Positions 16,125 through 23,660 of a DNA stretch of 64,000 bases are shown here, piece after piece. Both the position numbers and the translations under genes were made by a program. Every line of letters starts with the position of its first letter. Within the stretch, counting starts at the first letter, position 1. The notes beneath the pieces were generated by a model. That model was not told the DNA's origin. It searched no databases and saw only the letters and a list, made by a program, of their open reading frames with translations. The DNA is from Brevibacterium antiquum (GTDB taxonomy: Bacteria > Actinomycetota > Actinomycetes > Actinomycetales > Brevibacteriaceae), in the NCBI RefSeq assembly GCF_016107655.1, contig NZ_JABASX010000009.1, forward strand, positions 124,001 through 188,000. The letters are read 5' to 3'.

Positions 16125-16871
16125 TCAGGCCATGGTGAGTCCGCCGGAGACGGAGAGCGTCTGACCCGTGACGTAGGTGGATTCGGGGCTGGCGAAGAAG
16201 GCAACGGCATTTGCCAGATCGTCAGGCTGTGCCAGGCGGCGCATCGGGATCGCCTTCTCCAGTGCGGTGCGCAGCTTCGGGTTGTCCTCGGAGATCTCAG
16301 CGAACAGCGGGGTGTCGGCCGGTCCCGGGCACACGCAGTTGGAGGTGATGTTGTGCCGGGCGACCTCGCGGGCGAAGGTCTTGGAGAAGGAGATGATGCC
16401 GCCCTTGGCCGCCGAGTACACGGCCTCACCGCTCGAGCCCACGCGTCCGGCATCGGAGCCGATGCTGATCACGGCCCCGGAATCGGCGGCGATCATGTGG
16501 GAGGCGACCGACTGCGTGCAGTTGAGGGTGCCGATCAGGTTGATCGCGATGACTCGGTCCCAGGTCTCGGCCGTCGAGTCCATGAAGGGTCCGACCTTGT
16601 CCCAGCCGGCATTGTTGACGAGGACGTCGATGCGGCCGAACGTCTCGACCACCTTGGCGGTCATGGCATCGACCTTGGTCCGATCGGTGATATCGACGGC
16701 GACGCCGATGGAATCATTTCCCAGCGCCGAGGCGGTTTCCTGTGACTTCGCCGCGTCGAGGTCGGCGACGACGATGGTGGCTCCGTCTGCGGCCAGGCGG
16801 GTGGCGATGCCTTTGCCGATCCCGGAGGCGGCGCCGGTGACGATGATGATGCGATTGTCCAGTGCAGACAT
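16125..16871 (-). CDS. badH: 2-hydroxycyclohexanecarboxyl-CoA dehydrogenase-like SDR
   Basis: A 248-residue short-chain dehydrogenase with NAD site TGAASGIG (12-19), NNAG (86-89) and the catalytic Ser139, Tyr152 and Lys156. The stretches NNAGWDKVGPF, DAGRVGSSGEAVYSAAKGG and the C-terminus LSVSGGLTM closely follow what I recall of Rhodopseudomonas palustris BadH. BadH oxidises 2-hydroxycyclohexanecarboxyl-CoA to the 2-keto compound that BadI then cleaves. The neighbours support this. A 3-oxoacyl reductase role cannot be excluded from the sequence alone. Confidence 0.8.
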   Translation of the reverse strand: MSALDNRIIIVTGAASGIGKGIATRLAADGATIVVADLDAAKSQETASALGNDSIGVAVDITDRTKVDAMTAKVVETFGRIDVLVNNAGWDKVGPFMDSTAETWDRVIAINLIGTLNCTQSVASHMIAADSGAVISIGSDAGRVGSSGEAVYSAAKGGIISFSKTFAREVARHNITSNCVCPGPADTPLFAEISEDNPKLRTALEKAIPMRRLAQPDDLANAVAFFASPESTYVTGQTLSVSGGLTMA

Positions 16872-16958
16872 AATGTGTGGTCCCTTCGGATGGTGATGTT
16901 GTCAGATGTGCTGGTCAGTTGCCTTCGTCGGATGTGTGCTGGCCCAGATGTGTGCTGG

Positions 16959-18104
16959 TCAGGGGGCGAAGGCGCGTCCGGCCGATTCCCTGGCGATGAC
17001 GAGTTTCATGATCTGTGCGGTCCCGTCCCCGATCTGCATGCCGAGCACGTCGCGTAGGCGCTTCTCCACGTCGCGATCCTGCTTGTAGCCGTTCTGGCCG
17101 TGCAGAAGGAGGCATTGATGGATGGCGTGATAGGACTCCAGGGGTGCCCACCACTTGCACATCGCCGCTTGTGAGGTGTGGGGCAGGCCTTCGTCGCCGA
17201 GCCACAGGGTGTTCAGACACAGCAGCCTGGCGGCGGCCATCTTCGTCTCCGCCTCGGCGAGGGGAAATGAGACGCCCTGGAACTTCGACAGCGGCTGGTC
17301 GAATGCCTCCCGGCCCTTCACATAGTCCCAGGCATCCTCGATCGCTCGGGTGGCACTGCCCGTGCATTGCAGGCCGATGAGAGCACGGGAGAAGTCGAAG
17401 CCCTGCATGACCTGGGAGAACGCTGCTCCCTCCGCGCCGAGGAGGTGATCGCCGGGGACCCTGACATCGGTGAAGTCCACCGAGCCACGGGCCACCGCGG
17501 ACTGTCCCATATCGGTGATCGGGGTGCGGGTGACTCCTGGGGCGTCGAGGTCGACGAGGAAGGCGGAGATGCCCTTCCCTCGTTTCGCGTCCGGATCGAT
17601 CCTCGCGAAGATGACTGTGGCCGTCGAGGTCAGCGCCAGTGACATCGACTTCGTGCCGTTGATGATCCAATCGCCACCGTCACGTGTGGCGGTGCTCTGG
17701 GGATTGCCGGCATCCGAGCCGGCGTCGGGCTCGGAGAGGCCGATGGCCACTGTTTCGGCACCGGAGGTGATGAGACGGCAATAGTGTTCGGCCACCTCGG
17801 CGCTTGCATTGCGCGCGATGACCTGGCCCATCAGTGAGCCCACCACCTGCAGATACGCCACGTTGAGGTCGCCGCGAGCTATCGCCTCGGTGACCAGTCC
17901 CGCAGTCACCTTCGTCTGGCCCTGTCCGCCGAGGTGGGGCGAGAGTTCGGGGGCGATGAGACCGGCGCTGCCCATCTCCAGTGTCAGATCGGTGCCGATC
18001 TTCCCGGCATTCTCCCTGTCACGTGCCTCGGAGATGAGGCGGTCCTCGAAGGCCGCTGCCGTGTCGAGCAGCGACTGGGCCTCTGGGGTGATTGCGAAGT
18101 CCAC
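16959..18104 (-). CDS. aliB: Cyclohexanecarboxyl-CoA dehydrogenase-like acyl-CoA dehydrogenase
   Basis: A 381-residue acyl-CoA dehydrogenase from GTG 18104 (AGAGG upstream; N-terminus VDFAITPEAQSLLDTAA). FAD and substrate features are AIGLSEPDAGSDAG, the GDWIINGTKSMSLAL stretch and the C-terminal quinone-pocket region LLHGQNGYKQDRDVEKRLRD. It would introduce the 1,2 double bond into cyclohexanecarboxyl-CoA, passing electrons to ETF. It is placed between the BadI- and BadH-like genes, 46 bases after the former. Substrate is inferred from the operon. Confidence 0.78.
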   Translation of the reverse strand: MDFAITPEAQSLLDTAAAFEDRLISEARDRENAGKIGTDLTLEMGSAGLIAPELSPHLGGQGQTKVTAGLVTEAIARGDLNVAYLQVVGSLMGQVIARNASAEVAEHYCRLITSGAETVAIGLSEPDAGSDAGNPQSTATRDGGDWIINGTKSMSLALTSTATVIFARIDPDAKRGKGISAFLVDLDAPGVTRTPITDMGQSAVARGSVDFTDVRVPGDHLLGAEGAAFSQVMQGFDFSRALIGLQCTGSATRAIEDAWDYVKGREAFDQPLSKFQGVSFPLAEAETKMAAARLLCLNTLWLGDEGLPHTSQAAMCKWWAPLESYHAIHQCLLLHGQNGYKQDRDVEKRLRDVLGMQIGDGTAQIMKLVIARESAGRAFAP

Positions 18105-18150
18105 TGTGATCCTCTGTTCTGGTGGGCTGGTCGGCCTGATTGCCTGCGAT

Positions 18151-18978
18151 TCAGTACGCGTTGTCGAAGCTGCTGAAGTCGGGATCGCGCTTCTCGGCGA
18201 AGGCGGCAGCGCCCTCATGCGACTCGGGAGAGTGCGCGTACAGGTCGAGGGCGCTCATTGCCAGATTGGTGAAACCGGTCTGCATCTCGGAGTCGGCATT
18301 GAACGACTGCTTGAGGAAGCGCAGGGCGGTCGGCGCCTTGAGACCCAGTGCTCGGGCTCGTTCCTTGGCTCTGGGCATGAGCTGCTCGGCTTCGACGACC
18401 TCATTGGCCAGGCCCCACCTCTCGGCTTTCTGGGCGTCGATGAGTTCGCAGAAGTACCACATCTCGCGTGCCCGCTTCTCGCCCACGACTCGGGCGAGGA
18501 ACGCAGTGCCGTAGCCGGCGTCGAAGGACCCGACCTTGGGTCCGGCCTGTCCGAAGCGGGCATGGGCGGCGGCAATCGTGATGTCGCACAGCGTGTTGAG
18601 GACGTTGCCTCCGCCGACGGCGACGCCGTTGACGGCGGCGATGATGGGCTTCGGCACGGATCGCATGGTCTTGTGGAGTTCAGAGATGCGGAACATCCCG
18701 TAGCGGCTGGGACCGTAGTCGCCGGTCTTCGCCTTCTGCTTGACGTCCCCTCCGGCACAGAACGCCTTCTGCCCGGAACCGGTGAGGATGATCGAGCGGA
18801 CCTGATTGTCGCCCCAGGCCAGAGTCAGAGCCTCGATGAGCTCGTCGACTGTCTGTGAGCGGAAGGAGTTGAACGAGTCTGGGCGATTGATGGTGATGAC
18901 CGCATAGGACTCCTCGACTTCGTAGAGAATATCGGCGAACTCCTGCGCAGCGGCCGCGGACCCTTGTGTATCTGGCAT
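18151..18978 (-). CDS. badI: 2-ketocyclohexanecarboxyl-CoA hydrolase-like crotonase (ring cleavage)
   Basis: A 275-residue crotonase-fold protein, first in its operon, with GAGGAGG before ATG 18978. The stretches FADILYEVEESYAVITINRP, GGGNVLNTLCDITIAAAHAR, FGQAGPKVGSFDAGYGTAFL and REMWYFCELIDAQKAERWGL follow BadI of R. palustris as I recall it. BadI hydrolytically opens the 2-ketocyclohexane ring to pimeloyl-CoA. Its closest paralogue is MenB (naphthoate synthase), which shares the VGSFDGGYG core; the alicyclic-acid neighbours and absence of menaquinone genes favour BadI. An N-terminal Ala-rich extension of about 12 residues is present. Confidence 0.8.
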   Translation of the reverse strand: MPDTQGSAAAAQEFADILYEVEESYAVITINRPDSFNSFRSQTVDELIEALTLAWGDNQVRSIILTGSGQKAFCAGGDVKQKAKTGDYGPSRYGMFRISELHKTMRSVPKPIIAAVNGVAVGGGNVLNTLCDITIAAAHARFGQAGPKVGSFDAGYGTAFLARVVGEKRAREMWYFCELIDAQKAERWGLANEVVEAEQLMPRAKERARALGLKAPTALRFLKQSFNADSEMQTGFTNLAMSALDLYAHSPESHEGAAAFAEKRDPDFSSFDNAY

Positions 18979-19034
18979 CTTTGCCTCCTCAAGCTGATGT
19001 CCTGCGGGCGACGGCAACTGATCCCGCAAGAAAA

Positions 19035-19069
19035 TGAATCTATGTTCACGCCAAGTGAATACTAGTTCA
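19035..19069 (-). promoter_or_regulatory. Twin TGAA-N6-TTCA palindromes (operon operator)
   Basis: TGAATCTATGTTCA at 19035-19048 and TGAATACTAGTTCA at 19056-19069 share TGAA-N6-TTCA and lie 21 bp apart centre to centre, two helical turns. A TTGACC element on the minus strand is at about 19077-19082. The pair sits 57-91 bases before the first gene of the badI-aliB-badH-aliA-tetR operon and probably binds its TetR protein. Confidence 0.6.
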
Positions 19070-19241
19070 GTGTAGAGGTCAATACCCTTGAGTCGGTGAA
19101 GTCTGAGTCGATGAAGCCAGAGTGGCGAATCTCTGTCGCTTCTGCGGGTTCGCGGGAGTACCCGGTGCGGAGTGTGAGACTGTAATGATAGAACCGATCC
19201 TCGTATCCCCGTGGTATCCGTGCACACTCGAGAGGGCAGTG

Positions 19242-19886
19242 ATGACTCAACCCCGTGAGACCAGACCGCAGCCGGCTGCCGGTGCGGAGATCGGCTCCCT
19301 CATCGGCGGAGCATTCGGCCTGGTGTTCCTCATCATCAACAGCACATCGTTTTCGACCCTGGGCCGTATCCTCGTGCTCATCATGGGAATCGCGGCCTTC
19401 GCCGTCATCGTGTTCTTCGCGATTCGTTCACTGGGCCGCATGAAGCGCGCCCATGTCTCCTCAGCAACGTCCGTCGAATCAGCCGAGTCAGCTGAGGGGC
19501 AGGTTGCGATCGCTGAGGGGCAGGCTGCGGCCGGACCGCGTCGGACCGTTCCCTTCGGACGCAGCTACTGGATCATCGTCGGGATCGAAGCGCTGGCGCT
19601 CTTCGGCGGCACGCGCCTGCTGAGCGGTTTAGGACATCCCGAGCTCGGCGTGGCCTGGGTGGCGTTCGTCGTCGGCACCCACTTCTATGCGCTCGGCCAC
19701 GTGTTCAAACTCAACCGGTTCCATATTCTCGCCACAGTCGTCACACTGTGCGGCATTGCCGGCTTCATCGCCTTCTTCGCCTCGATCCCAGCGTTCATCC
19801 CCATCTTCAGCGGAATCATCTCCGGATTCGTGCTCCTGGCGTTCGGACTCTGGGCGCTCGTCGCGGTCGACGGTGAGCGTGCGTGA
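19242..19886 (+). CDS. Uncharacterised membrane protein (about 6 TM)
   Basis: A 214-residue protein from ATG 19242 after GAGAGGGC. Hydrophobic segments begin at EIGSLIGGAFGLVFLII, LGRILVLIMGIAAFAVIVFF, SYWIIVGIEALALFGGTRLL, GVAWVAFVVGTHFYALGHVF, ILATVVTLCGIAGFIAFFA and FSGIISGFVLLAFGLWALVA. A Glu/Ala-rich cytoplasmic loop with a duplicated AEGQAA-type motif separates TM2 and TM3. The pattern resembles small DUF-type actinobacterial membrane proteins. I do not recognise a named function. It stands alone, followed by repeat-rich DNA. Confidence 0.75.
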   Translation: MTQPRETRPQPAAGAEIGSLIGGAFGLVFLIINSTSFSTLGRILVLIMGIAAFAVIVFFAIRSLGRMKRAHVSSATSVESAESAEGQVAIAEGQAAAGPRRTVPFGRSYWIIVGIEALALFGGTRLLSGLGHPELGVAWVAFVVGTHFYALGHVFKLNRFHILATVVTLCGIAGFIAFFASIPAFIPIFSGIISGFVLLAFGLWALVAVDGERA

Positions 19887-20198
19887 AACGCCGATTTGCT
19901 GTCCACAAACGGTCCTTTGGACGTTCTGCGGCGAACGTTTGTAGACAGTGAGAACCGTTTGCGGACAGTCATCGGCTGACCGAAGCCCGCGGCCAGTCAC
20001 TATTGACGAACAGATCGCGTCGCAGACTGCAGCGGTTGCGCGGGCCCAGGCCCTGGTGTTTCGTCGGAGGGCTGGCTCCGCCGCCGAGACTACTCCGTGA
20101 GCGCCGCTGAGACTACTCCGTGGGCGTCGGAGGGCTGGCTCCGCTGCCGGGACTGCGCCGTGGGGGCAGCTGAAACTTCCCCGTGGGCGTCGCCGGTG
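19887..20198. other. Repeat-rich intergenic region
   Basis: No gene is visible. Three 15-mers of the type CTGTCCACAAACGGT occur: direct at 19899-19913 and inverted at 19934-19948 and 19954-19968. A small hairpin ACGTTC/GAACGT lies between them. The downstream half (20063-20144) holds two 19-bp direct repeats beginning GTCGGAGGGCTGG and two copies of GAGACTACTCCGTG. The first half may act as a terminator for the membrane-protein gene. Confidence 0.5.
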
Positions 20199-23100
20199 CT
20201 ACTCCGTGGGCGTGGCTGGGGCCTGGGGCTTCGGGGGTGTTTGCACGCGCGGGGCCGGGAAGTCCGGGGGCGTGGCCGCAGGGGTCTTCTCCAGGCTGGA
20301 GAGCACCTCGGCGATGGCACGATCGAGTTGCAGATCGTCCTCACTGAACAGCTGTGAAGGATCATGCTCGACCTCGATATCAGGCTCGACACCGTAGTTC
20401 TCCACATCCCAGCCTTTGCCCTCAAGCCAGAAGGCGTAACGCGGCTGAGTCACACCGGTGCCGTCGACGAGGTCGTAGCGGCCGTCGATGCCGACAACTC
20501 CGCCCCAGGTGCGCACACCGATGACGGGGCCCAAGCCCTTGGCCTGAGCACGGGCATTGATGATGTCACCGTCGGAGCCCGAGAACTCGTTCGCGACGAA
20601 GGCCACGGGCCCTCGTCGTGCGTCTTCGGGGTCGGCGATCATGGCATCGTAGCTGCGCACAGCGTTCCAGGCGATGACACGATCGGCGAAGCGTTCGGCC
20701 ACCAGGGCGCTGGTATGACCGCCGCGGTTGAATCGGACATCGACGATGACAGCGTCGGCCGACATCGCCTGTCTGAGGTCGCGATGCAGCTGCGCCCAAC
20801 CGTTGGGCATCATATCCGGGATGTGCACATACCCGACACGTCCCTCGGACTTCGACCTCACATACTCCCGCCTCGATCGCACCCAGTCCTGGTACCTCAG
20901 CTTCTCCTCGCTGGTCAGCGGCACGATTGCCACCACGCGGTCCTTGCGACCACGGCGCAGGGTGAGTTCGACGATCCTGTTGCCGGCTCCCTGCAGGTGG
21001 GCGGCGGGGCCGCGTACCTCATCGACCCGTTGGCCATCGACAGCCAGGATGATGTCGCCCTCCTGAGCCCCGACACCTGCCTGACGCAATGGCGATCTGG
21101 CCGCGGGTTCGCTGCTCTCACCGGGCAGAATCCGTGCGATCTGCCATCCGCTCGGTGTCCGTTCCAGGTCAGCGCCGAGGAAGCCGAGTCGTTTCGACGG
21201 GTTGCCCAGGGCATTCGAGGGCGTGACATAGGCATGAGACGTGTTGAGTTCCCCGACCGTCTCCCACAGCACATCGACGAGATCATCATGGGTCAGTGCC
21301 TTCGCGGCGACTCGGCGCCACCGCAGGGTGACCCCTTCCCAGTTCACGCCGTTCATGTCTGCACGCCAATAGTGATCGCGCATGATGCGCGAGTTCTCTT
21401 CGAACATCTGCAGCCACTCGGCGCGCTGGTCGAGTTCGAAGCGCAGCCGGGAGAGATCCACCGCGACGCACTCGTCATCGTCGTCTTCGACCTTGCGGCT
21501 GCTCGGACGCACCGTCACATCGCCGTCATCGTAGACGACCATGAGCTTGCCATCCCCACTTACCCAATAGGCATCTGCCTTGTCGACGATGGTGACGAGT
21601 TTGCGTTTGGCGAAGTCGAAGTACTGAATCGACTCTGTGGGAGGGGCATCAAGGTCGGTGCCGAGCACGCCGTCCTCCGATTCCCCGGCACGGATCCACA
21701 GGACACCGCCGACAGCAGCCTCAAGCTTCCGGAAGACACCGGCAGAGACGGGGAACGCGAGGATCCGCTCCTCGGCGCCCTCGACATCCAACTCGACGGT
21801 GGTGACCTTGGACTTCTCCGCCTTGGTCTTCTCTGCCTTCGAAGCCTCATCGGTCAGTTCGCTGATCGCCCAACCGCTCGAGGTCGGTCCGAAGGGAGCC
21901 GGCTCAGTTGCGCTCAACGGCAGCAGCCACGGTCTGGTCACACCGTTGAACGACAGATCGAAGGAGTGCTGATTGTAGGCAGGATCGAAAGTCCGGTCAG
22001 ACAGAAACACCACGTACTTGCCGTCGGCGGTGAATGTGGGGGAGTAATCGTTGTACTTACCGCTGGTCAGCGCCAGCGCCTCACGGTCTGATTTGGTGTC
22101 GACGAGCATGAGCTGCGCCAGCTGTTCCTCACCTTGAGTGGGCTGTGACCAGAGAAGGTACCGTCCGTCGGGTGAGAACTCGGGAGACCTGGCCTCACCG
22201 AAGCCCGAATGTCCCACCAGCCGGGTCTTGCCGTTCCCGACCTCGACGAGACGGACGCTTCCGTCGTGGGAGATTGTGGCTAAGGTCTTTCCGGACGGAT
22301 CGGAGGTCATGTGCAGAACCCGTCCGAGAGCGCCCGCTCCGATCCGACGTTCCGAAGCCGTCGCCGAGGTGGCGCGAACTTCGATGGCATCCTCGCCTTC
22401 GACGTCGGTGACGTAGGCCGCCTGTCCAGTCTGTCCGAGCACCACCGGGAGGCGTGTGCGGATCGAAGAGTCCGCGCACAACGCTCGTGCGGGGCCCTCA
22501 CGATGAGCCAACCAGAAAGTCTTTCCCCGCCATTCGATGAGGGAGGCGTTACCATCGTGATCTGGGGCGATGGCGCCGATCCTAGACTTCGAGTCGAGGT
22601 TGAGCGGCTGCACTTGGGTGCCCGGAAGCTGGACCTTGAGGGTCCGTATGCTGGCATCGAGGCTGTCGAGGATGCGGATCTCGCCGCGGCTGTGCCACAC
22701 GATGCGCGTCCCGTCGGTCGTCGCATTGCGGACGTACCCTTCGGCTTCGGTCTGGAACGTCAGCTGTCGAGGCTCGCCCGGATCCCCATCGCTGCGTGTG
22801 GCCAGACCGTCCCAGATCCAGAGGTTGGCCTGCTCGTTGGCATGATGGGGGAAGCTCGCGGCCTTGTCAGAGGTGATGACCAGTGAGTCTCCCACCCACA
22901 GCGGGTCGGTCAGCGACGCCTCTTCGTCGCGCAGCAGCCGCTGCCACTGGACTCCGCTGCCCGTGGCGTCTGCGCTGCGATCAAGCCAGAGCCGCGGCGC
23001 AGTTCCCCCTCGGTAGCGCTTCCAGTGCGCGGGTTCACGACTGTAGGGAGTGGCCAAGGCGGTCACCGATGAGTGGTGGCGGGCCATTCCCGAGGCTCTG

Positions 23101-23495
23101 CCCCAGGACAGGCGTTCGACGCTGCCGTCGATTCCCACTGACCTCACCACGTGATTGCGTGACTCGAACTCGCCGGCGTTGGAGCCGATGAGGATGCGCT
23201 CATCGTCGGCCCAACCGAGCATCGTCATCGCCGTCGACCCCAGCCAGGTGAGCCGGTGCAGAGAACCGGAAGCCACCTCGGCGAGCATGAGCTCAGGGTG
23301 ACCATCGCGGTGCGAGACATAGGCGATACGGGATCCATCAGGGGAGAATCTGGGGCTGCGCGCGGGAGCATGATCCGAGGTCAGACGCCAAGCACGCCCA
23401 CCCTCGGCGGCGACGAGCCACACGTCATCGTCGGCAACGAAGGTGATGAGATCACCGTGGATGTGCGGATACCGGAGGTAAGTGTTGGAATTCAC
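20199..23495 (-). CDS. Tricorn-type protease (S41 family) with beta-propeller and PDZ domain
   Basis: A 1098-residue protein from GTG 23495, where tricorn-like sequence begins (NTYLRYPHIHGDLITFVADD). Residues about 1-650 are repeated propeller blades with phrases such as SPRFSPDGSRIAYVSHRDGH and SPEFSPDGRYLLWS. A helical C1 domain follows with the active-site His in ELNTSHAYV, then a PDZ domain around AGVGAQEGDIILAVDGQRVD, then the S41 core with nucleophile Ser in NEFSGSDGDIINA. Tricorn trims proteasome-derived peptides in archaea; the actinobacterial homologues are probably cytoplasmic peptidases. The Pro-rich C-terminus (about 30 residues) is unusual. Confidence 0.9.
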   Translation of the reverse strand: MNSNTYLRYPHIHGDLITFVADDDVWLVAAEGGRAWRLTSDHAPARSPRFSPDGSRIAYVSHRDGHPELMLAEVASGSLHRLTWLGSTAMTMLGWADDERILIGSNAGEFESRNHVVRSVGIDGSVERLSWGRASGMARHHSSVTALATPYSREPAHWKRYRGGTAPRLWLDRSADATGSGVQWQRLLRDEEASLTDPLWVGDSLVITSDKAASFPHHANEQANLWIWDGLATRSDGDPGEPRQLTFQTEAEGYVRNATTDGTRIVWHSRGEIRILDSLDASIRTLKVQLPGTQVQPLNLDSKSRIGAIAPDHDGNASLIEWRGKTFWLAHREGPARALCADSSIRTRLPVVLGQTGQAAYVTDVEGEDAIEVRATSATASERRIGAGALGRVLHMTSDPSGKTLATISHDGSVRLVEVGNGKTRLVGHSGFGEARSPEFSPDGRYLLWSQPTQGEEQLAQLMLVDTKSDREALALTSGKYNDYSPTFTADGKYVVFLSDRTFDPAYNQHSFDLSFNGVTRPWLLPLSATEPAPFGPTSSGWAISELTDEASKAEKTKAEKSKVTTVELDVEGAEERILAFPVSAGVFRKLEAAVGGVLWIRAGESEDGVLGTDLDAPPTESIQYFDFAKRKLVTIVDKADAYWVSGDGKLMVVYDDGDVTVRPSSRKVEDDDDECVAVDLSRLRFELDQRAEWLQMFEENSRIMRDHYWRADMNGVNWEGVTLRWRRVAAKALTHDDLVDVLWETVGELNTSHAYVTPSNALGNPSKRLGFLGADLERTPSGWQIARILPGESSEPAARSPLRQAGVGAQEGDIILAVDGQRVDEVRGPAAHLQGAGNRIVELTLRRGRKDRVVAIVPLTSEEKLRYQDWVRSRREYVRSKSEGRVGYVHIPDMMPNGWAQLHRDLRQAMSADAVIVDVRFNRGGHTSALVAERFADRVIAWNAVRSYDAMIADPEDARRGPVAFVANEFSGSDGDIINARAQAKGLGPVIGVRTWGGVVGIDGRYDLVDGTGVTQPRYAFWLEGKGWDVENYGVEPDIEVEHDPSQLFSEDDLQLDRAIAEVLSSLEKTPAATPPDFPAPRVQTPPKPQAPATPTE

Positions 23496-23648
23496 GTGAC
23501 CCACATTACAAGCATGCACGGACACGGCGCTGTGGAAGAGGAGGAGGCCCAGCCAATTTGCACGCTCTGCGAGATCTCGTCGGCGCGGGTGCTCGGGCTT
23601 GTGCGCCGAGGTGACGCGGCCCATGCGGCGCAGTCGGGCCCTGACCAA

Positions 23649-23654
23649 TAGAAT
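23649..23654 (+). promoter_or_regulatory. -10 element placing argS as a leaderless transcript
   Basis: TAGAAT (five of six consensus bases) ends six bases before the argS ATG, so transcription would begin at or next to the start codon. No ribosome site is visible, which agrees with a leaderless mRNA. Confidence 0.45.
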
Positions 23655-23660
23655 GGTGGC

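Noticed and set aside
18151..18978. MenB (naphthoate synthase) as the identity of the crotonase
   Set aside because: The core is similar, but the neighbours form the alicyclic-acid pathway and no menaquinone gene is near; BadI phrases match better.
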